Shown piece after piece: positions 24,510-33,079 of a stretch of 64,000 nt of DNA. The stretch covers positions 1-64,000 of the forward strand of contig NZ_WIAD01000009.1 in the NCBI RefSeq assembly GCF_009618275.1, read 5' to 3'. This DNA comes from Roseimaritima sediminicola (GTDB lineage Bacteria; Planctomycetota; Planctomycetia; Pirellulales; Pirellulaceae). Below the pieces are notes generated by a model, which was not told the DNA's origin, ran no database searches, and saw nothing but the letters and a program-made list of their open reading frames with translations. The position numbers and the translations under genes were made by a program. Every line of letters begins with the position of its first letter. The first letter of the stretch is position 1.

Positions 24510-24973
24510 GATCCATCCGCCCCGGCAGGGTCGACGTGCGGGGCATCGGCTACAGCGACGGCCGGATCCGTCATCGTGCATCCCCGGACCAACGAACGAA
24601 CCACCACTTGGTCGGCGTCCAGCAGCGCCGCCAACCGCGCGCCCCACGGCCACTCGGGCCGGCTGCGACAACAGTACAGGTTGAACGTCGCCGTACCGTA
24701 TTCCGGATAGGTGTGCACGGTCAGATGCGACTCCGTCAACAAGTACATCGCCGTGACGCCGCCGGGACCGGCAAAGGCGTGCGCCTGCGGCGTTCCCACC
24801 ACGACCAATCCCAGGTCCTCGATCACCTGGTCGCAGAGGGCCCGCAGCAGGTCGAGATTGCACAGCGACCCTGGGTCACATCCGCCGGCGTCAATAATCC
24901 ATTCCGTACCGGTCGCTGGCACCCGCGAAGACGGCAGAGGGCTGGCAGCGGCGGAGACGCGAGGCTGTGTCAT
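24506..24973 (-). CDS. speH: S-adenosylmethionine decarboxylase proenzyme (155 aa)
   Basis: A SpeH-type (class 1B) enzyme that makes decarboxylated SAM, the aminopropyl donor. The self-cleavage site is E81-S82 in LLTESHLTVHTYPE; Ser82 would become the pyruvoyl group. His87 and Cys102 keep the spacing of the catalytic His and Cys of characterised SpeH proteins (S63/H68/C83). It has an extra N-terminal tail of about 20 residues. Its position directly before DUF4178 and upstream of the membrane aminopropyltransferase means that the operon makes its own donor. No ornithine or arginine decarboxylase is present, so the acceptor is not supplied locally. Confidence 0.9.
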   Translation of the reverse strand: MTQPRVSAAASPLPSSRVPATGTEWIIDAGGCDPGSLCNLDLLRALCDQVIEDLGLVVVGTPQAHAFAGPGGVTAMYLLTESHLTVHTYPEYGTATFNLYCCRSRPEWPWGARLAALLDADQVVVRSLVRGCTMTDPAVAVADAPHVDPAGADGS

Positions 24974-25116
24974 CGCGATAAAAACAATCGGCCTGAGGCA
25001 GAGAGAGTCGGAAGCGGGAGAGCGGCCGGGTCAGCCGAGAGAGTTCACGAGGGGACAAGACGTCCGGACGGGACAAGACGTCAGGACGGGGCGAGACGTC
25101 AGGAGCGGACAATTCA

Positions 25117-26229
25117 TCAAGAGGGCACGGGTGGCGGGGGCGGGGGCGAACCGCCAAACAGCGAAGCCAACTGAGGCACTTGACTGGCCGCGACCCAGCC
25201 CGACATGCCGGTCGTCCACACCATCGACTGCGGGTTCAATTCGCCGCTGCCGGCGCCGCTGCTCATCTGCTGCATCGTAAACGGGCCGCGGGTTTGGCCA
25301 TCGACGGCGACGTACCAGGTTTGCGCCGACGGGGGCGGCGGCGGGGTCGCTCCGGCCGGCGCTGCGGCAGCGCCGCCCTGCCCCATCATCTGATTCGCCA
25401 TGGCAAAGCCCATTCCCAGGCCCATGCCTTCGGAAGCGCCACCGCCGGATGGGTTTTCGGCCGCGGCGGTCATCGCCTGGCCCATCTGGTATTGCTGGAA
25501 GCGGTTCATGTCGCCGATCACGCCCATGCTGGTGCGGGTGTCGAGGGCTTTCTCGACCGCTTCGGGCAACGAGATATTGACGACCACCAACTGCGGGCAA
25601 TCCAGGCCGTACTCGTCGTCGATCTGTTCGACCACAGCCGCGCGGACCTCCGCGGCAATCTCCTGGTACTTCGACGCCAGATCCAAAGCCGCGATCTGCA
25701 GCTTGCCCAGCACATCGGAGAAGGCCGAAGTGATCATCGCCCGCAGCAGATTGGTGATCTCGTCGGACTGGAAATCCCCGTCGGTACCCACGATCTCACG
25801 CAACAGCGCCTTGGGCTCGACCGCTTTCAGGGCGTACGTCCCGAAGGCGCGGATGCGGATCGGTCCGAATTCGGGATCCCGCAGCATGATCGGATTGGGC
25901 GTGCCCCATTTCAGGTCCGTGATCTGCCGCGTACTGACAAAGTACACCTCGGCCTTGAACGGGCTTTCAAAGCCATACTTCCATCCCCGCAGGGTGGACA
26001 TGATGGGCATGTTCTCGGTGGACAACTGGTAGTGTCCCGGCGGATACACGTCGGCGATCTCGCCATTGTGAACCAGGATCGCTTCCTGCCCGGGGCGCAC
26101 GATCAACTGTGCACCGTTTTTGATCTCGTTGTTGTAGCGGGGGAACCGCCACACCAGGGTGTGATTCGAATCATCGATCCACTCGATGATATCGATCAAT
26201 TCGCCACGTAGTTTGTCGAACAATCCCAT
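25117..26229 (-). CDS. SPFH-domain protein with C-terminal GYF_2 domain, YdjI-like (370 aa)
   Basis: Start at ATG 26229 (MGLFDKLRGELIDIIEWIDDSNHTLVWRFP), the typical opening of YdjI-type SPFH proteins once labelled virion core protein. The SPFH/band-7 region spans about 30-250, with VRPGQEAILVHNGEIADVYPPGHYQL and an amphipathic helix DLASKYQEIAAEVRAAVVEQI. A Gly/Ala/Pro-rich linker leads to a GYF_2 (DUF4339) domain (WYVAVDGQTRGPFTMQQM...GMSGWVAASQVPQLASLF). No transmembrane helix is present, so peripheral membrane association is expected. In Bacillus, YdjI sits with PspA-like stress proteins (family knowledge). It is the first gene of the minus-strand operon. Confidence 0.88.
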   Translation of the reverse strand: MGLFDKLRGELIDIIEWIDDSNHTLVWRFPRYNNEIKNGAQLIVRPGQEAILVHNGEIADVYPPGHYQLSTENMPIMSTLRGWKYGFESPFKAEVYFVSTRQITDLKWGTPNPIMLRDPEFGPIRIRAFGTYALKAVEPKALLREIVGTDGDFQSDEITNLLRAMITSAFSDVLGKLQIAALDLASKYQEIAAEVRAAVVEQIDDEYGLDCPQLVVVNISLPEAVEKALDTRTSMGVIGDMNRFQQYQMGQAMTAAAENPSGGGASEGMGLGMGFAMANQMMGQGGAAAAPAGATPPPPPSAQTWYVAVDGQTRGPFTMQQMSSGAGSGELNPQSMVWTTGMSGWVAASQVPQLASLFGGSPPPPPPVPS

Positions 26230-26279
26230 AGAAAAAACGCCAAGCGTGCGGAACGAAAAGCATCGGATGACCGACGGGC

Positions 26280-26308
26280 ATGATAGGGCACCGGAGCCGC
26301 GTCCGCAA
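26280..26308 (-). promoter_or_regulatory. Candidate promoter of the SPFH/polyamine operon
   Basis: On the minus strand TTGCGG (26303-26308) and TATCAT (26280-26285) are spaced by exactly 17 bp, about 50 bp before the SPFH start codon. Only the sequence match supports it. Confidence 0.4.
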
Positions 26309-26316
26309 TCTTTCCC

Positions 26317-26446
26317 AGTGTCGCCTTTCGCTCCGCGAAAGTAGCCAGTGTCGCCTTTCGCTCCGCGAAAGTAGCCAGTGTCGCCTTTCGCTCCGCGAAA
26401 GTAGCCAGGCCCATCACTACTTTCGCGGAGCGAAAGGCGACACTGC
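26317..26446. repeat. Palindromic CTTTCGCTCCGCGAAAG repeat cluster
   Basis: Three direct 30-bp copies (from 26317) of a unit containing GTGTCGCCTTTCGCTCCGCG, then one inverted copy (26415-26446). The same element forms a second cluster at 28456-28680. It lies between the divergent SPFH operons. The units abut without unique spacers, so this is not a CRISPR. Confidence 0.95.
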
Positions 26447-26480
26447 TTCCTCGGAGCGAAAGACTGCCCGGTCGTTTGAT

Positions 26481-26508
26481 TTGACAGCTCCCGGCGGTGA
26501 GGTACGGT
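26481..26508 (+). promoter_or_regulatory. Candidate promoter of the SPFH pair
   Basis: A perfect TTGACA (26481-26486) is followed after 16 bp by TACGGT (26503-26508), about 70 bp before the first SPFH gene. Confidence 0.45.
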
Positions 26509-26575
26509 TACACACTGCGTTGTTTGACATCGCAGGGGCATCCCTGGCCTGTGCACCCGATCTTTGGAGACTGCG

Positions 26576-27586
26576 ATGTTGGCGCTGTTCGCTTTTCTGG
26601 CAGGCCTGTTGGTCTACGCGGGGTTCCGCGTCGTCCTGACCGGCTTCTATGTCGTCCGTCCCGACCAACGCGCGGTGCTGACCTCGTTCGGACGCGCCGA
26701 ACGGCTGGCCGATGCCGCGGCTCCCGAGGAGAACGACCCGACGCTTACCAGCGATGAACGCGAGCGGTATCGCTATCCCAAAGTGCGTGTGATCCGGCCC
26801 GGCGGTCCCTATTTCAAATGGCCCTGGCAAAAGGTTCACAAGGTCAGCGTGGCGACCCAAGCGGTCGATCTGGTCTGGGATCCGACCAAGGCTCAAACCA
26901 CGATCGAAGCGGTCACCAAGGACAACCTCACCACCGGCGTCAACGGTCAACTGCGGTTCCGGATCAGCGAAGGCAACCTATACGCCTACTTCTTTGGCGT
27001 CTCCAGTCCGCTGGAGCACGTGATGGGATACTTTGTGTCGATCCTGCGAGAACGCATCGCCACCTTCACCGACCCCAACAGCAGCCTGGTGGCCAGCGGC
27101 GAGGAGGAAGGCGAAATGTCCGAGACGGCCGTCGAGTTGTCCGAAGGCGTATCGATCAACGACCTGCGGAAAAACCTGCCCGCCCTGAACGCTTACATGG
27201 AACAGCAGTGCGCCTCGACGCCTGGCCGCTACGGCGTCGAACTCGATGCCGCCCTGATCACCAATATCGACCCACCGCCCGAAGTCGATCGAGCGCTGTC
27301 GGCGATCAACAGCACCCGCAATCAGGTGGCCGCCGATATCAGTACGGCTCGAGCCGATTCCGAACAGCAGATCACGATGAGCAAGCGAGCGGTCGAGATC
27401 GCGGCGAACAATGCTCAGGCCGAAGTCGCTCCGCTGCGTGAATTGTCCACGACCTTGGCGGGAATCAAACGCGAAGGCGGGGCCGCCGCGTTGGGAGCGT
27501 ATATCCGCAACATGCGAGTCCCCCTGCTGGCCCGCGCCGGACGCATCATGCAAACCGCTCACCGCACCCCGGAGGCCCAGTCATGA
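26576..27586 (+). CDS. SPFH/band-7 membrane protein A (336 aa)
   Basis: ATG 26576 is preceded by GGAG eight bases away. An N-terminal membrane helix (MLALFAFLAGLLVYAGFRVVLTGFYVV) is followed by the SPFH start VVRPDQRAVLTSFGRAE and the domain core (VDLVWDPTKAQTTIEAVTKDNLTTGVNGQLRFRI, VMGYFVSILRERIATF). The C-terminal half contains a coiled-coil-like stretch (NQVAADISTARADSEQQITMSKRAVEIAANNAQAEV). The order is that of HflK/stomatin-like proteins, with a long insert around residues 170-200. It overlaps the next SPFH gene by four bases, suggesting a hetero-oligomeric pair like HflK-HflC. Confidence 0.85.
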   Translation: MLALFAFLAGLLVYAGFRVVLTGFYVVRPDQRAVLTSFGRAERLADAAAPEENDPTLTSDERERYRYPKVRVIRPGGPYFKWPWQKVHKVSVATQAVDLVWDPTKAQTTIEAVTKDNLTTGVNGQLRFRISEGNLYAYFFGVSSPLEHVMGYFVSILRERIATFTDPNSSLVASGEEEGEMSETAVELSEGVSINDLRKNLPALNAYMEQQCASTPGRYGVELDAALITNIDPPPEVDRALSAINSTRNQVAADISTARADSEQQITMSKRAVEIAANNAQAEVAPLRELSTTLAGIKREGGAAALGAYIRNMRVPLLARAGRIMQTAHRTPEAQS

Positions 27587-28455
27587 ACCCGATCTTTGAA
27601 ATTGCAATTCCTTTTGTGCTGGGACTGTTCACCGTCGGCATCCTGATGGGCCTGGGGCGCATGTTCGGCCTGTACGCGATCGTCGGCGAATGCGAGGCGC
27701 AGGTCTTTACGCTGTTCGGCAAGGTGATCGGCACGCTGGACGAACCCGGCCTGCAGTTCCCGGTCGCCCAGTTCGGCATGCAGGCCTTGCTGGTGCCGAT
27801 GTTTGGCCGCCGCAATCGTGTCAGCACCGCGCTGCGGCAGCACTACCTGCGCGGCCAGATGGTCAACTCCGAAGAAGGGACGCCCATGGGAGTGGGGATA
27901 TGGTACGAGATGCAGGTCCACAACCCCGTCGATTACCTGTTCGTCAACTCCAACCCCGAAGGGTCGCTGCAAGCCAATGTGGCCAGCAGTACCATCTCCA
28001 CGCTCAGCAATCTGGAGATGGACAAAATGCTGGAGGACCGCCACAGCCTCAGCCGTTCGGTGCGCCGCACGGTCTCGCCGCTGTGCGAGAAATGGGGCTA
28101 CCGCCTGGGGTCGGTCTACATTCGCAAAGTCCACTTCACCGACCAACAGATGGTCGACAACATCACCGACAAGGTCGTCAAGCGATTGGTGCAGGTCACC
28201 AGTGCGATGAAACAAGACGGCGAGAACCGCGTGGGCTTGATCCGCAGCGAAACGGCCAACAAGGTGTCGCAAAAAATGGCCGAAGCCAAAGCCACCCGTC
28301 CGGCCGTTGTGGGCGAGGCACTCAATGCGATCGCCAAAGACGATCCGGAAATCCTCGAAGCGGTGATGGAAGTGATGGAGACCGAGAAGTTGCTCGAATC
28401 GGGCGCTTCGATCGACATCGTCCCCGAAGGGATGAGCGTCATCACCCAGTTGTAG
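27583..28455 (+). CDS. SPFH/band-7 membrane protein B (290 aa)
   Basis: Starts ATGA-coupled to the preceding gene. There is one N-terminal helix (IAIPFVLGLFTVGILMGLG), then the SPFH domain: FGLYAIVGECEAQVFTLFGKVIGTLDEPGL, GIWYEMQVHNPVDYLFVNSNPEGSL, and SLSRSVRRTVSPLCEKWGYRLGSVYIRKVHF. It ends with the conserved-looking MSVITQL. With protein A and the divergent YdjI-like protein it makes three SPFH proteins in 3.4 kb. A shared membrane microdomain role with the polyamine operon is inference from position only. Confidence 0.83.
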   Translation: MNPIFEIAIPFVLGLFTVGILMGLGRMFGLYAIVGECEAQVFTLFGKVIGTLDEPGLQFPVAQFGMQALLVPMFGRRNRVSTALRQHYLRGQMVNSEEGTPMGVGIWYEMQVHNPVDYLFVNSNPEGSLQANVASSTISTLSNLEMDKMLEDRHSLSRSVRRTVSPLCEKWGYRLGSVYIRKVHFTDQQMVDNITDKVVKRLVQVTSAMKQDGENRVGLIRSETANKVSQKMAEAKATRPAVVGEALNAIAKDDPEILEAVMEVMETEKLLESGASIDIVPEGMSVITQL

Positions 28456-28680
28456 GAGTGTCGCCTTTCGCTCCGTCGAAAGTTATTCAGAATCAGCTAC
28501 TTTCGCGGCGCGAAAGCAGTGTCGCCTTTCGCTCCGCGAAAGTTACTCAGGACCAGCTACTTTCGCTCCGCGAAAGCAGTGTCGCCTTTCGCTCCGCGAA
28601 AGTTACTCAGGATCAGCTACTTTCGCGGAGCGAAAGGCGACACTCAGGACCAGCTACTTTCGCGGAGCGAAAGGCGACTC
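28456..28680. repeat. Second CTTTCGCTCCGCGAAAG repeat cluster
   Basis: About seven copies in direct and inverted orientation of the element also found at 26317-26446, separated by CAG(A/G)A(T/C)CAGCTA-type linkers. It fills the gap between two convergent genes, consistent with a transcription-end hairpin role. Confidence 0.95.
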
Positions 28681-29564
28681 TAGGGCCAGTGTTGCTGGAT
28701 CTTCTCGCGCAGGAACGCGGCGCTGCGCTCGAGTTGTTCGATACCGTCGACGCCGTCTTCGATGCTGATCCAACCGTCGAATCCCACGCGCCGCAGCTCG
28801 CTGAAGATGGCGTCGTAATCGTTCAATCCCTGGCCGATCTCGCCGTGGCGAAGCCGCCGTGCGTAGCCCTGCGAGCCGTCTTCCTCGCGGCGCAGGTCTT
28901 CCAGCGTTCCCTCGATCAGGTACCGGTCGCTGGCATGCATCGTGACCACGCGTTGCGATACCGCCCGCAGCAGTTCCAGCGGATCGTCGCCCGCCAAAAA
29001 CGCGTTGCTGGGATCGTAGTTGACCCCGAAGTTGGGATGGTCGATGGCGTCGACCAAGCGGCAAAACACGTCCATCTGCTGAGCAAACTCGGGGTACTGC
29101 CAGAAGTCGTCCTTGTAGTGATTCTCCAGAATCAAGGTCACGCCGAGGGTTTGAGCAAACGGCAGGCAGGCTTCGATGCAGCCGGCGGCCAGCTCCAGAC
29201 CCCGCTCGATCGACAGCTCCGGTCGCCGCTGGCCGCTCAGCACGCGGCAGTAACTTCCTCCCAAGACGTGCGTCATTTCGATCCAATGTCGCTGCTGCTG
29301 GATCTGTCGCTCACGCTCGTCCGCGTCGGGGTGCGTGAAATCGGGCGAACAGCACAGCATCGGAATCGTCATCCCGCGTCGCTCGACCTCGTCCCGCAGC
29401 ACCGGCCAGTTCGCCGCGTCGGCCAGTTCCAGAAATCCGGCGTAAAACTCCAGCCCCGCAACATCCAGGGTTTCCGCCAGATCGAACCACTCGGACAACC
29501 GCATCGTGCCGTCTTTGCACAGCGCTTGCATGTAGGCTTTGGGAAAGGCGGCAAGCTGTGGCAC
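28680..29564 (-). CDS. Sugar phosphate isomerase/epimerase, TIM-barrel (294 aa)
   Basis: I chose GTG 29564 (PQLAAFPKAYMQALC) because GGAG lies seven bases upstream and this is where the barrel begins; the open frame reaches 29600. The protein belongs to the xylose-isomerase-like AP_endonuc_2 superfamily: LDVAGLEFYAGF, the metal-binding LILENHYKDD, FGVNYDPSNAF, VVTMHASDRY and the C-terminal WISIEDGVDG. These Glu, Asp, His and Glu positions match the usual divalent metal site. The specific sugar cannot be told. Common in planctomycetes near DUF1080 genes, as here. Confidence 0.85.
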   Translation of the reverse strand: MPQLAAFPKAYMQALCKDGTMRLSEWFDLAETLDVAGLEFYAGFLELADAANWPVLRDEVERRGMTIPMLCCSPDFTHPDADERERQIQQQRHWIEMTHVLGGSYCRVLSGQRRPELSIERGLELAAGCIEACLPFAQTLGVTLILENHYKDDFWQYPEFAQQMDVFCRLVDAIDHPNFGVNYDPSNAFLAGDDPLELLRAVSQRVVTMHASDRYLIEGTLEDLRREEDGSQGYARRLRHGEIGQGLNDYDAIFSELRRVGFDGWISIEDGVDGIEQLERSAAFLREKIQQHWP

Positions 29565-29637
29565 GGGGTGGCTCCGAAAACATGGTGAAGAACAAAGCAA
29601 GGTGACGAGTAAACGCCGGGCATCGGTGGGTAAGATG

Positions 29638-30321
29638 CTACAGCGGTTTTAGACGGATTTCGCGGTAATGAGCCTCCATCGGGGCGCCGGAATGAACCTG
29701 TACGGCGATGATTCCTGTCTGCGGGATGCTTTCGTCGCTCTCGGTATAGTCGACCGTTTGCACGCCGTTGATCCACAGTTGGATGCGTGCACCTGTGCAG
29801 CGGATTCGGTAATCGTTCCAATCATTCTCGCGGATCGGATCGTTGCGTTTTTCCGCCGGCGGCCCGGCCAGGATTTTACGGCGACGCGATTCGTCGTACA
29901 GGCATCCGTACCAGCCGGGTCCGAGGTCCGCTTGGTAGCCGACGACCTCGTGATCGCCGGGGATCTCTCGGGTGCGGAACTGAACGCCGGCGTTGGGGTT
30001 GCGGCCGAGCAGTTTGAATTGCAGACGCAGTTCGAAATCGCCGTACTGCCGATCGGTTCGCAGGAATTCGTTGCGAGGAATCGACCGATCCAGCGAGCCG
30101 GCGACGATCGCGCCGTCTTCGATGCGGAACCATTCTCGATTACCGTGCCAGCCAGCGAACGACTGGCCGTCGAAGATCGGTTCGAAGTCCGACTCATCGG
30201 CGTTCTTGTCTTGGGCATGCAGGGCCGCGTCTGAAGGCTGCGCCGTTTGGGCCAGCACCAGCGGGTTGACCATCCCCATGGCTGCACAGGTGGTGAACAT
30301 CGCGGTAAAACGCAAAAACAT
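29638..30321 (-). CDS. DUF1080 / 3-keto-disaccharide hydrolase family protein (227 aa)
   Basis: A signal peptide (MFLRFTAMFTTCAAMGMVNPLVLAQ) precedes a single jelly-roll domain with hallmark motifs FEPIFDGQSFAGWHGN, WFRIEDGAIVAGS, YGDFELRLQFKLLGRNPNAGVQFRT, GYQADLGPGWYGCLYDES and GIIAVQVHSGAPMEAHYREIRLKPL. The family includes exported 3-keto-glucoside hydrolases and sugar-binding proteins. It likely works outside the cytoplasm in glycan breakdown. It is next to, and on the same strand as, the TIM-barrel isomerase. Confidence 0.88.
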   Translation of the reverse strand: MFLRFTAMFTTCAAMGMVNPLVLAQTAQPSDAALHAQDKNADESDFEPIFDGQSFAGWHGNREWFRIEDGAIVAGSLDRSIPRNEFLRTDRQYGDFELRLQFKLLGRNPNAGVQFRTREIPGDHEVVGYQADLGPGWYGCLYDESRRRKILAGPPAEKRNDPIRENDWNDYRIRCTGARIQLWINGVQTVDYTESDESIPQTGIIAVQVHSGAPMEAHYREIRLKPL

Positions 30322-30417
30322 GTTGGGCTTCCCTGTGGGGCAAACGAAAAGGCCTTATGATAGCCAAGTCGCATTGCTGCTTCACCCTTCCCCCCGAAAT
30401 CGCGTTCAGGAACCTTG

Positions 30418-31290
30418 ATGAGCGAGCCTTGGCTGCAAAGCGGACGGAAACGTCCGGAAGTGGTGATCATGGGCGTGCCGGGACGCGAACATGTCCGGCA
30501 GGAACTGGAGCGGCTGCGACCGGCGATCGCCGCACGCGCCGACATCGCGGCAATCGATCTGGAGTTCGCCTACGACTTCACCGGCAAGGATCACGACCTG
30601 GTGATCGTGCTGGGCGGCGATGGTTCGATCCTGCAGGCCGCTCGGCAGATGAGCGAGAACCAGATTCCGGTGCTGGGGGTCAACTGCGGCCGCCTGGGAT
30701 TTCTGGCCGCGCTTTCTCCGAACAAGTTTTTGGACGTCTGGCCGGAGGTGTGCTGCGGCGGTTTCGAAATTGTCGATCACCTGATGCTGCGAGCTTCGCT
30801 GCTCCGCGACGGTCAGGTGCTGGGCACCCACCTGGGGCTGAACGAGGCGGCGATTCTGGGCGGCCCGCCCTACCGGATCATGGGCATCGATATGTACGTC
30901 GATGGGCTGCTGGCCACGACGTATCAGTGCGACGGGCTGATCATCAGCACTCCGGTCGGCTCCACCGCACACAATCTTTCCGCCGGCGGCCCGATCCTGC
31001 ACAAGACCTTGGACGCGTTCGTGATTTCGCCGATCAGCCCTCATACGTTGACCTATCGGCCCGTGGTGGATTCGGCCGAACGGACTTTCGAATTGACCGT
31101 CACCAATCCCAATGAATCCACCAGCATCGTTGTGGACGGGCGAGTCCTGGGCACGATCGAAGCCGGCGACCGCGTACAGGTTCGCCGCGCAAAACCCGTC
31201 TTCAAAATGCTGCACGTTCCCGGTCAGAACGACTACCGCACCCTGCGGGAAAAACTGGGCTGGGGCGGCAACACGCTGCCCAAGAAATAA
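30418..31290 (+). CDS. nadK: NAD+ kinase (290 aa)
   Basis: The ATG at 30418 is chosen over the TTG just before it. The protein shows the full NAD kinase signature: VIVLGGDGSILQAAR with the catalytic GGDG, GVNCGRLGFLAAL, LNEAAI, and DGLIISTPVGSTAHNLSAGGPIL. It makes NADP from NAD in the cytoplasm. The length is normal. No operon partner is evident. Confidence 0.95.
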   Translation: MSEPWLQSGRKRPEVVIMGVPGREHVRQELERLRPAIAARADIAAIDLEFAYDFTGKDHDLVIVLGGDGSILQAARQMSENQIPVLGVNCGRLGFLAALSPNKFLDVWPEVCCGGFEIVDHLMLRASLLRDGQVLGTHLGLNEAAILGGPPYRIMGIDMYVDGLLATTYQCDGLIISTPVGSTAHNLSAGGPILHKTLDAFVISPISPHTLTYRPVVDSAERTFELTVTNPNESTSIVVDGRVLGTIEAGDRVQVRRAKPVFKMLHVPGQNDYRTLREKLGWGGNTLPKK

Positions 31291-31295
31291 CCCAG

Positions 31296-31447
31296 GGCGC
31301 TAAACGCGCCCAAGTCGCAGCGCCCCCTCATCCCCGGCCCCGCTGCCTCGAATCCTGATTCGCTTAGGCTCGCCAGCTCGCTTTGGCGCGTCAGGATTCG
31401 GGGAAGAGGGGAGGAAACGATTTCGACGAAAGCATCCTATCTGTCTG
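31296..31447. repeat. Dispersed repeat with CCCTCATCCCCGGCC / GAATCC arms
   Basis: The gap between convergent genes holds an imperfect inverted repeat (GAATCCTGATTCGC...GCGTCAGGATTC) with flanking CCCCTC/GAGGGG words. Related copies lie at 39490-39575 and 55359-55440. Confidence 0.6.
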
Positions 31448-33079
31448 CTACTGGGCGACCTGGAATTCGACCGCCATCACCTGGGGCCGCTCGCTCGGCG
31501 GCGTGGGCTGCGCACCGAACGCCGTGGAACGCGCCGCCGGTGTGGCTTCCTCCAGCGATTGCCAACGCGTCGACAAGCGATTCGCGGTGGAGAAATCCTG
31601 CCACTCGGCCCGCAGCTTGGCGATCGATTCGGCGTCACCGACAACCGCCAACGCCTGCTCGGCGGGATCCCAAGCCGGCGTGGCGGCACCTTCCCCGGGA
31701 AGCTCTAAGCGTTGCTGCCACCACTGGGCGACGACCGGCACCTGATCCGGACGCACCCGGCGGACGACCAGTTGCGAACTGGGACGGAGGCTTCGAGTTC
31801 GCGCTGCGTGAAGCCCACCGGCCGGCGGCGTTCGGTTGTTGTCTGCGCCGGCGGCCGCGGGTTTGTCCTGCTCCGATTGGGATTGCACGTAACGCTGCGC
31901 GACCTCGGTGGGCTCGGCGCCGCGGCCTGCCCTCAGTTCGGTCTCGGCGGCCGGCAATGCCTGGTACCACGGCAGCGCGCGCCGCGGCAACACCTGAGCC
32001 TGCAAGCCGTTGACTTCGGCCGGCGGCTCGGAACGTTTCATCATCCGAGGCGTCGGCGGCTGGGTATTCTGTGACTGGGCATTCTGAGACTGGGCATTCT
32101 GAGGCTGGGAAAACGGCCTGGCCGAACGGGCATTGTTCTCGGGCGTCATCGCTTCGGCTTGGTCGCCGCGCTGTCGCATCCGCATGGGAGCCATCGCGCG
32201 CATTGAGCGGTCTGGAAGCGGCGGGGAGGTATCGATCGAATCGGCGCTACCACGCATCTGCATGCTTCTGGACATCGGGGCCGGCTGGGATTCGGGTTCG
32301 GCTTTGGGTTCGGCTTCTGGAACCGCCTGCCGCGGCTGAGCTCGCATCTGTATGGAAAACGCTTCGCTATCGGCGGGGCGGGCATCCGGCGGCGCGTCCT
32401 GTTCGACCATCTGCCGTCGCTGCAGCCGCAGGTTCGGCGCAGACGCACCGGTCGGTGCAGACGCACCGGTCGGTGCCAAGCCGTCTGCCGCCTCGCCGCC
32501 CGCTGCCTCGGGCGGTGGAGCGTTCATCTCAGACGCCTCCATCGCCAGCGGTGCCGCCAAGGGGTGATCCGCCGCTTGCTGTGCCTGGTCGAGCGTTTGC
32601 GACGGGGCGGATTGCGACGGGGCGGATTGCGGTTCGGCACGCCGATCCAATTCCCGCGTCCGTTCCGGCGGGTCCGACTTGCGCAAATCTTGCAGGGCGA
32701 CGTTGCCGCCCAGATCGGCGGTGTGCCACAGCGTCCAGCCCACGGCCAGCAGGATCGAAGCGGCGACCATCAGCGACAAGGTCAGCTTCAGCGTGGACGT
32801 TTCCGGCGGGGCGGTCCGAAAGGTGGATGAAGACGGCGGATCGTTCGCAAGCCGCTGGCGGTGCTGGTCGATACGCGAGCGCACTCGCCGGACCAACATT
32901 TCGTCGACCGGCGACAGGGGCAACGCGGCCACCGCGGCGCGCAGAGCGCGGATCGATTCGAGTTCTTCACGCAGGTCGGCTCGTTGGTCCAACTGCTGTT
33001 GGACCTGCGAGGCTTCTTCCGCCGTCAGCTCGCCATCGAGGTAGCCGCTGAGGAGCGACGGATCGAATTCGTCAGACAT
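31448..33079 (-). CDS. Anti-sigma factor-like membrane protein with low-complexity outer domain (543 aa)
   Basis: Overlaps the sigma factor stop by eight bases. The N-terminal 90 residues (DPSLLSGYLDGELTAEEASQVQQQL...RALRAAVAALPL) resemble the helical sigma-binding region of anti-sigma factors but lack the HxxxCxxC zinc motif. A single membrane span follows (TLSLMVAASILLAVGWTLW, about 99-117). The outer part is long and low in complexity: Pro/Ala/Gln/Met-rich, with QNAQSQNAQSQNTQ near 325-340 and the duplicated TGASAPTGASAP. It most likely holds the ECF sigma factor at the membrane. Confidence 0.75.
   Translation of the reverse strand: MSDEFDPSLLSGYLDGELTAEEASQVQQQLDQRADLREELESIRALRAAVAALPLSPVDEMLVRRVRSRIDQHRQRLANDPPSSSTFRTAPPETSTLKLTLSLMVAASILLAVGWTLWHTADLGGNVALQDLRKSDPPERTRELDRRAEPQSAPSQSAPSQTLDQAQQAADHPLAAPLAMEASEMNAPPPEAAGGEAADGLAPTGASAPTGASAPNLRLQRRQMVEQDAPPDARPADSEAFSIQMRAQPRQAVPEAEPKAEPESQPAPMSRSMQMRGSADSIDTSPPLPDRSMRAMAPMRMRQRGDQAEAMTPENNARSARPFSQPQNAQSQNAQSQNTQPPTPRMMKRSEPPAEVNGLQAQVLPRRALPWYQALPAAETELRAGRGAEPTEVAQRYVQSQSEQDKPAAAGADNNRTPPAGGLHAARTRSLRPSSQLVVRRVRPDQVPVVAQWWQQRLELPGEGAATPAWDPAEQALAVVGDAESIAKLRAEWQDFSTANRLSTRWQSLEEATPAARSTAFGAQPTPPSERPQVMAVEFQVAQ

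Noticed and set aside
25180-26211. A 343-codon plus-strand frame opposite the SPFH gene
   Set aside because: The SPFH and GYF_2 domains on the minus strand are unmistakable.
26317-26446. Possible CRISPR from evenly spaced 30-bp repeats
   Set aside because: The repeats abut with no unique spacers, one copy is inverted, and no cas genes are near.
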